From the NCBI RefSeq assembly GCF_022846435.1, contig NZ_AP025627.1, positions 282,001 through 346,000 of the forward strand: a stretch of DNA of 64,000 nt, read 5' to 3'. The notes under the pieces are model-generated. The model saw only the letters and a list, made by a program, of their open reading frames with translations. It was not told the DNA's origin and did not search any database. The DNA is from Parageobacillus sp. KH3-4 (GTDB lineage Bacteria; Bacillota; Bacilli; Bacillales; Anoxybacillaceae). Of the stretch, positions 9,283-17,935 are shown in pieces. Each line of letters starts with the position of its first letter. The stretch's first letter is position 1. The translations under genes were made by a program, and so were the position numbers.

Positions 9283-9474
9283 ATGTTTTTTCAGGAAAAG
9301 TTCAATTGTTTGTATAAAATGTTGCTCTCTGTCCGGCGAACCGGAGACAGCGGGAAACAACATCGTTTTTCCCGTTTTTTACACAATTTCCAAGACTTCA
9401 TCTATTTCATACATAAGACATAAACGTTCGGAAAATACTACCAATGTATATAATTTTAGGAGGGAGAAAACGGC

Positions 9475-10440
9475 ATGAACCGATTTTGCTTCGCCATCAT
9501 CGCATGTTTCTTTTTTGCCATCGTCCACGGCGTCGCGCCCGCATTTGCGCAAATCGAAAAGCGGGAGCTCGAGCAATACATCAGCAGCATCGGCTGGACC
9601 ATGAATGATTTACTAAACTATTTGGACGATTATCATATGACGATCGCGGATTTTCAGACGATGGACGAACTAAAGCAATGGCTCGGCACACCGATTGCAG
9701 AAGAAAATTTCCAGCAGTTACTCAAGCGCTATCAATTGACACAAGAAGAATTGGAAGCGCTGCTTGGCCAGTTTGGCGAAACGGTGCAAGATTATACGTT
9801 CATTGAGGACTTGAATGCGGCTGTCGCCTTTTATTTGCGCCATAACGAGCAGATGCAGCAAATTAACGATATGCTTGGAGCGATTGGCTTTACGGAAAAG
9901 GAAGCGAATCGTTTATTTGAGCATGTCGCCTCGCTTCATCGCCAAAATTTGCCGCAGCAGCTGAAAGCGTTGGACGCGCGCATGGAACCGTTTCTGCAAG
10001 TGGCAGACGCGGCGCTACTAACGAAACAGCAACGGCGGCAATTGTTTTCCATTTGGGAAGATGCGCTGTCTGCGCTGCAAATAAAACCGAGATTTTATTT
10101 GCAGGAAAACGGAAAAAAACAGGAAGTATCTTATCACCGGCTTTTGTCGCTAAATACGCTCGGCGGACGCGATTTATTGATTGAGCTGTACAATCAAAAA
10201 GGAGAATTGCTTGCTGATGTGCAGTTATCGGAGGAGATACTGACTTCGGGATATGTGTTTCGGGCTGGCGAAAAATTTATCGACGCCAGCATGCTAGCAA
10301 GCGAAATGGAAGAAACAATGCGCGGCGATAAAATGCCGGATACCGCTTCTCCGTACCTTGCCAATATGTTGCTTGGCCTTCTGCTTGCTTTGTTCGGTGC
10401 TTACGCGTTTTGGCGGATAAAAAGCAAAGCGGCGGAGTGA
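9475..10440 (+). CDS. Exported surface protein with class D sortase signal (processed acidic surface protein-like)
   Basis: A 321-residue exported protein. It has a signal peptide (hydrophobic stretch to about residue 25, ending PAFAQ), a helical acidic body with repeated short D/E-rich helices, and a C-terminal sorting signal. The sorting signal is MPDTAS, then a hydrophobic segment (NMLLGLLLALFGAYAFW) and a basic tail (RIKSKAAE). MPDTAS resembles the LPXTA signal used by Bacillus class D sortases, with Met in place of Leu. The sortase gene starts six bases after its stop, so the pair almost certainly forms an enzyme-substrate operon. The role of the body on the cell wall is unknown. Confidence 0.82.
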   Translation: MNRFCFAIIACFFFAIVHGVAPAFAQIEKRELEQYISSIGWTMNDLLNYLDDYHMTIADFQTMDELKQWLGTPIAEENFQQLLKRYQLTQEELEALLGQFGETVQDYTFIEDLNAAVAFYLRHNEQMQQINDMLGAIGFTEKEANRLFEHVASLHRQNLPQQLKALDARMEPFLQVADAALLTKQQRRQLFSIWEDALSALQIKPRFYLQENGKKQEVSYHRLLSLNTLGGRDLLIELYNQKGELLADVQLSEEILTSGYVFRAGEKFIDASMLASEMEETMRGDKMPDTASPYLANMLLGLLLALFGAYAFWRIKSKAAE

Positions 10441-10445
10441 GAAAC

Positions 10446-11054
10446 ATGGGAGGGAGCTGGGAAACATACAAAACGTGGGGCGCCGTTTTTTGCATGGTGG
10501 CAGGGTTGATGGCGGCGGTTTGGAACGGATATTCATATTGGCTTGGGTACGATGCCGTAAAACCGTGGAAAGAAGAAAGAAAAACGCCGATTGCTCCGCG
10601 AACGGCTGATTTGCAAACGGCGAACATCGTCGCGAAGCCAAAGATTGGCGAACAAATCGGAACGTTATTGATTCCAAAACTCGGCATTTCCATACCAATT
10701 TATCATGGCACGGAAAAGGGACAATTGCGGAAAGGAATCGGCCACTACCCGAAAAGCGCTTTGCCCGGGGAACCAAACAACATGGTGCTGTCCGGTCATC
10801 GCGATACCGTATTTTGGCAATTGGGGGAAATCGGCGTTGGCGACAAATTGATCGTGGAAACAGCGATAAAGCAGTTTGTTTATCGCGTGAAAAAAGTGCG
10901 CATCGTCGATGAAAACGATCGCACTGTTCTCGTGGAAAAACCGCGTCCGACATTAACGGTGACGACATGTTATCCGTTTCGCTTTATTGGCAAAGCGAAG
11001 CAGCGCTATGTTCTTGTTGCACAGCTTGTTTCCACCATAAAGAAAACGGGCTAG
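10446..11054 (+). CDS. Class D sortase
   Basis: A 202-residue sortase that covalently anchors surface proteins to the cell wall. One N-terminal membrane segment is followed by the sortase domain with H118 (LSGHRDT), C175 (TVTTCYPF) and R187 (KQRYVLVA). These spacings and the TCYPF signature fit class D. The ATG at 10446 follows GGAGTGAG; it is the second gene of a two-gene unit with its likely substrate. The gene ends in a bidirectional terminator shared with ywpF. Confidence 0.93.
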   Translation: MGGSWETYKTWGAVFCMVAGLMAAVWNGYSYWLGYDAVKPWKEERKTPIAPRTADLQTANIVAKPKIGEQIGTLLIPKLGISIPIYHGTEKGQLRKGIGHYPKSALPGEPNNMVLSGHRDTVFWQLGEIGVGDKLIVETAIKQFVYRVKKVRIVDENDRTVLVEKPRPTLTVTTCYPFRFIGKAKQRYVLVAQLVSTIKKTG

Positions 11055-11075
11055 ACGCGTCGTTCTAGCCCTTTA
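11048..11075. terminator. Bidirectional terminator between sortase and ywpF genes
   Basis: GGGCTAGA (11048-11055) pairs with TCTAGCCC (11064-11071); T-rich bases follow on both strands, between two converging genes. Confidence 0.7.
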
Positions 11076-11526
11076 TAGTGGAATTCGCGTTTTTTTCTTC
11101 ATTATTTTTGAAGCCGCGGCGCTCGTTCAATTGCTGTTTAAATTCCTTCAATAACGCTTCTCCTTGCAGCCCTTTTTCGACAAGGTTCGCGAGCACCACT
11201 TCTGCTAAGTCCGTTTTGCTTCGAATTAACAAGCCATCCATCAGCACGCTAATATGGTCGTTCATTCTTGTGATGGAACGAACGGTCGCGATCATGTTGG
11301 CGGGATCGTTGCTTCGGTTGGTAATCGTTACTTGAAGACGGAATTCATCGTTTCTTTTTTGCAGCTCGGAAAAGATCGGTTCGTATTGTTTATCTAAATA
11401 CGTCTCGATCAGCCAGTGGTTTTGTCCGTCTTCCTTATTAATAATAAGTCCGTCAATGAATGGAATTTCTTGCCGATGCAAATCGTCGTGAACGACGGAG
11501 AGCCCCACAAGCTTGAAGGTTTTCAT
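11065..11526 (-). CDS. ywpF: YwpF-like protein
   Basis: A 153-residue protein starting MKTFKLVGLSVVHDDL that matches the YwpF family as I remember it. The family is of unknown function; it has no signal peptide or membrane segment. In Bacillus subtilis ywpF lies beside ywpH (ssbB), and the same neighbour lies divergently here, which supports the call. The last 25 residues are charged and probably disordered. The start follows GAGGTGATGGA. Confidence 0.85.
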   Translation of the reverse strand: MKTFKLVGLSVVHDDLHRQEIPFIDGLIINKEDGQNHWLIETYLDKQYEPIFSELQKRNDEFRLQVTITNRSNDPANMIATVRSITRMNDHISVLMDGLLIRSKTDLAEVVLANLVEKGLQGEALLKEFKQQLNERRGFKNNEEKNANSTIKG

Positions 11527-11674
11527 TCCATCACCTCGTCAACATTGTCTTACGAAAATTATATCACATTCTAATAACCGAGGGGAAATGTATAACGTGT
11601 CCGTTATCGAAATAAGGAAATTGCATACTGTATTGATGTTGTAAACTGTCGTCTTATTTTTATGGGAATATATA

Positions 11675-11687
11675 AAAATTGAATTTT
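11675..11687 (+). promoter_or_regulatory. Single ComK-type AT-box upstream of ssbB
   Basis: AAAA-TTGAA-TTTT fits the ComK half-site AAAAN5TTTT. In B. subtilis ssbB is ComK-dependent, which makes the site of interest, but no second box at the usual spacing is visible and chance occurrence in AT-rich DNA is likely. Confidence 0.25.
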
Positions 11688-11838
11688 GCTGTCGATTTTA
11701 CGCCGTTGATGCCGTATGTTGGCGATATTGTTTGGAAAGAACGGCATGCAAAAATTAAAAAATGGCGATTTTACGAGGGAAATGGAAGTCCATTATGATG
11801 AAGATGCACTGAAACGGAAGGGAGGGATGTGTCGAAAC

Positions 11839-12183
11839 ATGATCAACCAAGTCGTGCTCGTCGGCCGGCTGACAAAAGATCCAGAACTTCGATATACCGC
11901 CGATGGAGCCGCGGTCGCTAACGTCACATTAGCGGTGACAAGAAATTTTCGCAATGCGGAAGGGGGAATTGACACCGATTTCGTTCAATGCACACTCTGG
12001 CGAAAAGTGGCGGAGAACACGGCGAATTATTGCCGGAAAGGTTCGATTATTGGCGTCATGGGGCGAATTCAAACGAGAAGCTATGAAAAGAAAGACGGAC
12101 AGCGGGTGTTTGTGACGGAAGTGGTAGCCGAATCCGTGCGATTTATGGGCGGCAAAACGCACGAATGGATCGAACATTCATAG
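11839..12183 (+). CDS. ssbB: Single-stranded DNA-binding protein, short SsbB form
   Basis: A 114-residue OB-fold protein that binds single-stranded [23 protein letters not shown] at the N-terminus, [14 protein letters not shown] and [13 protein letters not shown] are typical. It lacks the long disordered tail with acidic tip of the replicative SSB, so it is the short paralogue used in competence. The start at 11839 aligns with known SsbB starts; a strong GGAGGG lies 13 bases upstream, and ATG 11827 is a possible alternative. The frame stays open upstream to 11716, but that part does not look like SSB. Confidence 0.93.
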   Translation: MINQVVLVGRLTKDPELRYTADGAAVANVTLAVTRNFRNAEGGIDTDFVQCTLWRKVAENTANYCRKGSIIGVMGRIQTRSYEKKDGQRVFVTEVVAESVRFMGGKTHEWIEHS

Positions 12184-12270
12184 TTTTCCTCTATGCTTCC
12201 CCATTTTTCCTTTCCAACATTTTCCCCAAGAGAAAGAGAGCGTGTTCCCTCGCAACATCCCCCAACGATT

Positions 12271-12300
12271 GCGCTAGCAAGAAACGTTAGCGCTTTTTTT
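12271..12300 (+). terminator. Intrinsic terminator of ssbB
   Basis: GCGCTAGC (12271-12278) pairs with GTTAGCGC (12286-12293), followed by seven T's. Confidence 0.82.
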
Positions 12301-12376
12301 CTGCGAACATGGCGATGTTCTTGCGCGAATTGGCATAGTTGCGCGAAACGAAAAAGTCGTGAATCGGGACGCTTCA

Positions 12377-12787
12377 TTATTTCATTGCATCGGAAAATTC
12401 ATTCACCAGCGTAACAATGATCGCTTCCAAATGTTTCCGCTTTTTCGCCGGCAGTTGTGTCAGCGAATAAATCGTTTTTTCCATATTCGGATTTTGTTTG
12501 AAGTAGTCAATGATGTCGAGCATTTTCTCATCAATGTGATCCGTTTGATACAAAAGGTTCATTTCCCGCAGAAGCTCTTTTTTCGTCGTATGCTTCCCGA
12601 TTAAGAAATCGATGCTCACTTCGTAGAGGTTGCTCAATTTTTCCAGCGATTGTACGTCCGGGAGCAATTCTCCGTTTTCCCATTTGCTGATTTGCGAGCG
12701 CGATATATTGAGATGCTGCGCTAGCTGTTCTTGCGTCCAGTTATGCTGCTTGCGCAAATATTTTAGTTTTTCTCCTAATTTCATCAT
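12377..12787 (-). CDS. XRE-family helix-turn-helix regulator
   Basis: A 136-residue regulator with an N-terminal XRE/Cro-C1 DNA-binding domain (residues 3-60: LGEKLKYLRKQHNWTQEQLA, then HLNISRSQISKWENG). The helical C-terminal half resembles those of stand-alone Bacillus XRE repressors. ATG 12787 follows GGTGA at five bases; upstream GTG codons (to 12799) are possible. It is divergent from an unknown gene and the space between contains repeated GTTC/GAAC motifs that could be its operator. Its targets are unknown. Confidence 0.88.
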   Translation of the reverse strand: MMKLGEKLKYLRKQHNWTQEQLAQHLNISRSQISKWENGELLPDVQSLEKLSNLYEVSIDFLIGKHTTKKELLREMNLLYQTDHIDEKMLDIIDYFKQNPNMEKTIYSLTQLPAKKRKHLEAIIVTLVNEFSDAMK

Positions 12788-12853
12788 TTTCTTCACCACA
12801 GCTCCAATAAATCGATCAATAACTTAAAGATAGAAGAGCGTGGAGAAGACTTG

Positions 12854-12870
12854 TGTTCTATTTATGAACA
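12854..12870. promoter_or_regulatory. TGTTC-N7-GAACA palindrome, possible XRE operator
   Basis: An inverted repeat between the divergent XRE gene and the unknown gene. Two more TGTTCGA copies lie at about 12891 and 12917. Assignment to the adjacent repressor is inference. Confidence 0.35.
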
Positions 12871-12998
12871 TTTTTTCTTTTGTTCGAAAAAGGATCAAAA
12901 CTTTCTCTTTTGTCAATGTTCGACTCCTTTTATATCATGCTACAATAAGCAAAAAATGGATAAATATTTACTATAATTAGGAAAAAAGAGGGATGCTG

Positions 12999-13490
12999 GT
13001 GAATATTTATCTCGCGGATTTAATTGTGAGTGAGCGGAAAGGGTTAAAGCGAAATAAGGGGACATATAGGATATTTGTAAAAGAAACGCGAAATCCGTTT
13101 TCAATTAGATTGAAAACGATTGCACCGACGAATTTCACCGATTCATTGCGGTTTTTAAAAAGCGAGGAGAAACATAGTCGTTCCTTAGGAGAAGAGATAT
13201 GGTTCCGGACGGTTACGTGCGACGGCGATGCTCAGCTATATTTTGTATTTAAATCTATCAATCAATTATATATGTTTATCGTGAAGCTCGACTTGCAAAA
13301 GCGAAAATTTGAAATTTCCCTCTATGAATGGAACCAGCTTCAACAAAAATATCTCCGCCTTCGTACAAACGAGCTGCTGACAATAGAAAAACAGCTTATT
13401 TACTATATTTTGCAGTCGTTTTATATTTTTGAAAACAAGCGGATCTCGTACTTGTTTATGTGTCCAGCAAGAAGAAATTACAAGCTGTAA
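12999..13490 (+). CDS. Hypothetical protein
   Basis: A protein of about 163 residues of no family I recognise. It begins NIYLADLIVSERKG, is basic and rich in aromatic residues (YEWNQLQQKYLRLR) and has no signal peptide. GTG 12999 follows GAGG at about seven bases, whereas ATG 12993 sits directly on the same GAGGG; the GTG is preferred. It is divergent from the XRE regulator. Low similarity to anything known and an AT-rich sequence suggest accessory DNA. Confidence 0.55.
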   Translation: MNIYLADLIVSERKGLKRNKGTYRIFVKETRNPFSIRLKTIAPTNFTDSLRFLKSEEKHSRSLGEEIWFRTVTCDGDAQLYFVFKSINQLYMFIVKLDLQKRKFEISLYEWNQLQQKYLRLRTNELLTIEKQLIYYILQSFYIFENKRISYLFMCPARRNYKL

Positions 13491-13578
13491 TCGCTGCGTC
13501 ATTTCCTCGAGTGTGTTCCCCCTTTTTTCTTTTCCTATTGCGATTTTCTCTCTGTTTTTGGGTGTTTCGATCGAGCGG

Positions 13579-13648
13579 GGCGCGCCGCCCATGACGTATC
13601 GGCAGGCAAGACTTGCCGAATGCGTCACAATATGTCATGCGGCGCGCC
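13579..13648. repeat. Large nested GC-rich inverted repeat
   Basis: GGCGCGCCGC plus ATGAC (13579-13595) pairs with GTCAT plus GCGGCGCGCC (13634-13648) with a two-base bulge. Inside, TCGGCA (13599-13604) pairs with TGCCGA (13614-13619), and TGACG pairs with CGTCA as an alternative. No T-run follows. It looks like a structured RNA or a mobile palindrome, not a terminator. Confidence 0.75.
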
Positions 13649-13778
13649 GGAACTGATTCGCCCGGGATTTGATCACAACGGGATGAAGCCCCGGATTTTG
13701 TGTAAAAAGCAAACGGCATGATCCAAGTTGATTGGATTGAGGTATTGCACATCATAATGCAGAGGTGATCCGCAGCGA

Positions 13779-13854
13779 ACGTTGCTGATTTTTTTAGGAC
13801 TATATATAACAAAAAAACGTTGCTGATTTTTTTAGGACTATATATAACAAAAAA
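13779..13854. repeat. 38-bp direct tandem duplication
   Basis: Two identical adjacent copies of a 38-base unit (13779-13816 and 13817-13854), each with TTGCTGATTTTTTTAGGAC and TATATATAAC. It lies in the gap between an unknown gene and the cell wall hydrolase gene. Confidence 0.9.
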
Positions 13855-14243
13855 TAATACAAAATACTCTTTTTGCGGGAAAGCAAGTTTCAGTATACTA
13901 AAAGAAAGGTATATATCGCTGTTACGCACCTTTCCGCATGTCGAAAAAACGGAATCTGTCTCATGTTGGACCCGAACAGTTTTGTCATGGATTTCTTTTT
14001 TCGACATTGTTGCGAGTGCCGGTCCGGCCGATGGGAGAGAAGCGAAAAGGTGCGGAGTCGGATAGGCGGGGAAAACAAAAAAGTTTAGTAGAAAACTTGG
14101 GTCTTTGCCATTTTTTGTGGTTTTTCGTTTGCCTCATCCCTTAGCTGGAGACATTTATCCATTAACGGCAAATATGGTGATGCATCAAACGTTTACAATG
14201 GTTGTGCAAAAGGTGAAAGTAGAGAAGGGAGAGGGAGATACTT

Positions 14244-15605
14244 GTGAATTTGAAGCCAAGACATATCGTGTTAACGTCCGCTTTCGCTTCTGCGCTGTTT
14301 CTTATGCCAGATGATGGAAAAGCGGCGGAGTGGAAAGTGGGGATGAGTTCTCCGCAAGTGAAAGAACTGCAGCAGCTGTTAAAAGAAAAAGGATTTTTTA
14401 CATATCCGACTGCCACAGGATATTTCGGAACGATAACCGAGCAGGCGGTCAAAGCGTTTCAAGCGTCCGTCCGCTTGCCTGTCACGGGCGTCGTGGATGA
14501 CGTTACATACGCTAAGTTAAAAGAAGCTGCCGTTTATAGTACTGCGGAAATGAAAATCGGTTCGCGCGGAAACAATGTGAAAGTGTTGCAGCAAAACTTA
14601 AAACAGCTCGGCTATTTCAAATATCCGGAGATTACTGGCTATTATGGGACCATTACGCGGGACGCGGTCAAGCGGTTCCAGCAAAATCACGGCCTTCCCG
14701 CGACGGGAATCGCCGACGCCCGCACTGTGCAGTCTATCCAAAACGAGGTGAATCGGCGCCCTGCCAGAATCGCTCAAGCGACTGTATTGACAATCGGTTC
14801 GAAAGGGACGGAAGTAAGCAAATTACAGCAAAATTTAAAACAGCTCGGCTATTTTACTTATCCGAAAATAACAGGATATTATGGCACGGTTACAGCGGAT
14901 GCCGTCCGTCAATTTCAAAAGCGGTATCGTCTCCCGGTTACTGGCAAGGCTGACGGCGAGACACTGGCGAAAATCAACGAGGCGATCTCCGATTCCAAGC
15001 CGGAGCCGTCTGCGCCAAAAGCGGCTATCCGTTTAACGATCGGATCAACGGGTTCGGAAGTGAAAAAAGTGCAAACGAAGCTAAAACAGCTCGGCTATTT
15101 TACGCATCCGGAAATTACAGGATATTATGGGTCCATTACGGCGGAAGCGGTGAAACAATTCCAGAAGAGCGCCGGCATTAAAGCGACCGGCGTTGTCGAC
15201 GCGGAGACGTATGAGCGCTTGATGGGACAGGCACCGCAGCGGAAGCTGAACGCCATTGCGCTTGTCGCGGATGCCGCAGAACTTCTCGGCAAGCCGTATG
15301 TTTGGGGCGGGGAAACGCCGCAAGTAGGTTTTGATTGCAGCGGATTTATTGTTTATTTGTTTAAAAAGCAGGGCATTTCTTTGCCGCGCACGGTAGCGAC
15401 GATTTGGAACGTCGGCACACCGGTTTCCGCCCCTTCGGTTGGCGATATCGTCTTTTTTGCAACGAGTGGGTCCGGCCCGTCCCATGCCGGCATATATATC
15501 GGTAATCAGCAATTTATTCATAGCGGCTCTTCCACTGGCGTAACGATCAGCAGTTTGAATAATTCTTATTGGAAAGCACGCTATTTGGGAGCAAAACGAT
15601 ATTAA
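14244..15605 (+). CDS. Cell wall hydrolase: four peptidoglycan-binding domains plus NlpC/P60
   Basis: A 453-residue exported endopeptidase cutting peptide stems of peptidoglycan. A short signal peptide (to about residue 28, KAAEW) is followed by four PG_binding_1 repeats, each with the pattern VKxLQQxLKxLGYF.YP.ITGYYG, up to about residue 330. The C-terminal NlpC/P60 domain has catalytic C365 (FDCSGFIVYLF), H414 (SHAGIYIG) and a following FIHSG. The start is GTG after a strong GGGAGAGGGAG. It resembles the SLH-anchored NlpC/P60 protein at 31933-32922 in the catalytic domain, but uses PG_binding repeats for anchoring. Confidence 0.93.
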   Translation: MNLKPRHIVLTSAFASALFLMPDDGKAAEWKVGMSSPQVKELQQLLKEKGFFTYPTATGYFGTITEQAVKAFQASVRLPVTGVVDDVTYAKLKEAAVYSTAEMKIGSRGNNVKVLQQNLKQLGYFKYPEITGYYGTITRDAVKRFQQNHGLPATGIADARTVQSIQNEVNRRPARIAQATVLTIGSKGTEVSKLQQNLKQLGYFTYPKITGYYGTVTADAVRQFQKRYRLPVTGKADGETLAKINEAISDSKPEPSAPKAAIRLTIGSTGSEVKKVQTKLKQLGYFTHPEITGYYGSITAEAVKQFQKSAGIKATGVVDAETYERLMGQAPQRKLNAIALVADAAELLGKPYVWGGETPQVGFDCSGFIVYLFKKQGISLPRTVATIWNVGTPVSAPSVGDIVFFATSGSGPSHAGIYIGNQQFIHSGSSTGVTISSLNNSYWKARYLGAKRY

Positions 15606-15946
15606 ATTCGGACGCTTTGCTTAAAAAAATGGATGATGAACAAAATGCGGGGATGGCTCGGGAACTTCCGAAGCTGTCCCTTTGCTTTAGGGAGCTATTC
15701 ATCGCTATCGACGCCATTGATGGGCGGTCTTTCAACTTCCCTGCATGTCAAATCAGCATCGTTTTTGTGGCGCAGCCCCGCGGATTCTTTTTTGCACGGA
15801 TCCCTGCCATCTGGCAAACAAAGAGCTGGAAGTTTTTGCGTTTGCTGAGAACGCGCATGTTGGCGGTTGAGGAAATGGAAAGGTTATGATAATGTAAGGA
15901 AGGAAGTTTGTGTAAGGACTAACATTTTGTCATTGTAGGTGAAAGT
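15606..15946 (+). other. Gap of about 340 bases without a convincing gene
   Basis: Open frames of 70-106 codons cross it but none has a good ribosome site or a recognisable product. No clear terminator follows the hydrolase gene. AGGTGAAAGT just before 15947 is the ribosome site of mnaA. Confidence 0.5.
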
Positions 15947-17092
15947 ATGGCTGATAAAATCAAAGTAATGACGATTTTTGGCACAAGACCCGAAGCCATT
16001 AAAATGGCACCGCTTGTATTGGAGCTAAAAAAACATTCGGAGCTGATCGAACCGATTGTCACTGTCACGGCGCAGCATCGGCAAATGCTGGATCAAGTGC
16101 TGGAAATTTTCGATATAAAGCCGGATTATGACTTAAATATTATGAAAGACCGCCAAACGTTGACAGAAATTACCGTCCGTGCTTTAGAAGGGCTCGACGA
16201 CGTGATGAAAAAGGTAAAGCCGGATTTGGTGCTGGTGCACGGGGACACAACGACAACGTTTGTCGCCAGCCTGGCTGCGTTTTACAATCAGATTGCTGTC
16301 GGGCACGTCGAAGCCGGATTGCGCACGTGGAACAAATATTCACCGTTTCCAGAAGAAATGAACCGCCAGCTTACCGGCGTGATTGCCGACCTTCATTTCG
16401 CGCCGACGAAAAAAGCGTATGAAAACTTAATCAATGAAAATAAAAAGCCCGACTCGATTTTTATTACGGGAAACACGGCGATCGACGCGTTAAAAACAAC
16501 CGTGACAGACAGCTATAAGCATGATATTTTAGAGAAAATCGGCGACGATCGCATGATTTTATTAACCGCCCATCGTCGGGAAAATCTTGGCGAATCGATG
16601 CGCAACATGTTCCGCGCGATCAAGCGCATTGTCCAAGAGCACGAAGATGTGCAAGTTGTTTATCCTGTTCATTTAAATCCGGCGGTACGCGAAGTAGCCG
16701 ATGAAATTCTTGGCAACGATCCGCGCATTCATTTAATCGAACCTTTAGGCGTGTTTGACTTTCATAATCTCGCTGCGAGGGCGTTCCTTATTTTGACCGA
16801 TTCCGGTGGCGTGCAGGAAGAAGCGCCTTCATTGGGCGTGCCGGTGTTGGTGCTGCGCGACACGACGGAACGGCCGGAAGGAATCGAAGCGGGGACGCTG
16901 AAATTAGCGGGAACGAATGAGGAAACGATATACAGCATGGCCCGTGAGCTATTGAATAACCGCAGCGAATATGAAAAAATGGCGAAAGCCTCGAACCCAT
17001 ACGGAGACGGTCAGGCTTCCAAGCGCATTGTGCAGGCGATTCTTTATTATTTTGGCAAGGCAACAAATCCGCCTGAACCATTTTCCATCTAG
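15947..17092 (+). CDS. mnaA: UDP-N-acetylglucosamine 2-epimerase (non-hydrolysing)
   Basis: A 381-residue epimerase interconverting UDP-GlcNAc and UDP-ManNAc. Diagnostic segments are MTIFGTRPEAIKMAPLV, GDTTTTF, GHVEAGLRT, TAHRRENLG and DSGGVQEEAPSLGVPVLVLR followed by DTTERPEG. It supplies UDP-ManNAc to the polymer genes downstream (wecC, tagA), which make the secondary cell wall polymer that SLH domains bind. The start follows AGGTGAAAG. It stands about 850 bases before wecC, separated by an unknown gene and a terminator. Confidence 0.95.
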   Translation: MADKIKVMTIFGTRPEAIKMAPLVLELKKHSELIEPIVTVTAQHRQMLDQVLEIFDIKPDYDLNIMKDRQTLTEITVRALEGLDDVMKKVKPDLVLVHGDTTTTFVASLAAFYNQIAVGHVEAGLRTWNKYSPFPEEMNRQLTGVIADLHFAPTKKAYENLINENKKPDSIFITGNTAIDALKTTVTDSYKHDILEKIGDDRMILLTAHRRENLGESMRNMFRAIKRIVQEHEDVQVVYPVHLNPAVREVADEILGNDPRIHLIEPLGVFDFHNLAARAFLILTDSGGVQEEAPSLGVPVLVLRDTTERPEGIEAGTLKLAGTNEETIYSMARELLNNRSEYEKMAKASNPYGDGQASKRIVQAILYYFGKATNPPEPFSI

Positions 17093-17248
17093 ATGATGGA
17101 ATCTTCCATGTCCTTTGCAAATGAAGAAACATGCAGGAGTTTTCTCATAATAGTAGCGGTTATGAAAAAGGAAATAATTTCTTCCTGATTTTTATTTATA
17201 TGATAAAAAGGTTGATCCCAAAAGAAAACAACGGAGGTTTTTTAGTTA

Positions 17249-17656
17249 ATGTTGAAAAATCTTCCTCGTTCCGTAAAAATTGGAATAACCCGTTCCATTA
17301 CTCGTACATTTGAAGCATATATGCGGGACATTGAATGGAATGAACAACGATTTGATCCGCAAGTATTTATGCAACGGTGGCGCAATTATATTGTGCGCCA
17401 TTCCAGCTGGTTCCATTCTCTTGACGACCGCTTAAAAACAAATCCATTGTTTCATCAGGAATTGGCTGATAAAATTAATTCCGTCATTGATAAAGTGCTG
17501 TCGGAAGCGCCGACGGAGGAGCAGCTTGCCAAAATTAGGAGATTGGCAAAACTGCATGGCGAAAAAGACATTCACGTTTCCTGCAAGGCGGAAGCAGATT
17601 ATCAGATTGAACGTCTCGAGCGTCTTGGGAATATGGACAAAACAGAAAATGAATGA
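17249..17656 (+). CDS. Hypothetical protein between mnaA and wecC
   Basis: A 135-residue soluble protein, start MLKNLPRSVKIGITRSI, rich in charged helices, without signal peptide or recognised domain. The start lies 11 bases after a GGAGG. It has its own terminator. Its place inside the cell-wall-polymer region may be accidental. Confidence 0.65.
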   Translation: MLKNLPRSVKIGITRSITRTFEAYMRDIEWNEQRFDPQVFMQRWRNYIVRHSSWFHSLDDRLKTNPLFHQELADKINSVIDKVLSEAPTEEQLAKIRRLAKLHGEKDIHVSCKAEADYQIERLERLGNMDKTENE

Positions 17657-17691
17657 CATGCCATATCAAGGTATTTTGGCATGTTTTTTAT
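17657..17691 (+). terminator. Intrinsic terminator
   Basis: CATGCCA (17657-17663) pairs with TGGCATG (17677-17683), followed by six T's. Confidence 0.8.
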
Positions 17692-17872
17692 TTTCGCTAG
17701 CGGTTTGCGGTTATGCAGAGATAGGAGAGGAAAGCCTCGTTTCTCGAACAGGGACGTCGGTCCTTTGGCGGAATTTAAATATTATGGAAAAAGTGTACAT
17801 TCGAATTTTGTTTCATTATATATTGAAATTCCGTTACAATAAATACAAACTATATGATATGTATGCATTTTT

Positions 17873-17881
17873 TGCTATAAT
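17873..17881 (+). promoter_or_regulatory. Extended -10 promoter of the wecC-tagA operon
   Basis: TGCTATAAT is a perfect extended -10 element, 55 bases before the wecC start, in a very AT-rich leader. No consensus -35 is needed with an extended -10. Confidence 0.5.
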
Positions 17882-17935
17882 AAAATTCGGGTGCAAAAAA
17901 GGTACTTTGCGTAAAAAAGGAGAGACATCTTTCAT

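Noticed and set aside
11716-11838. N-terminal extension of SsbB to 11716
   Set aside because: The extension does not resemble SSB and the family starts at the [10 protein letters not shown] methionine.
13990-14080. Possible c-di-AMP (ydaO) riboswitch before the NlpC/P60 hydrolase gene
   Set aside because: Context fits and there are G-rich bits, but the conserved core (GGGTGAAT, CCGTCAGCTAACC-like segments) is absent.
15569-15889. 106-codon plus-strand frame after the cell wall hydrolase gene
   Set aside because: No ribosome site, starts inside the previous gene and has no protein-family character.
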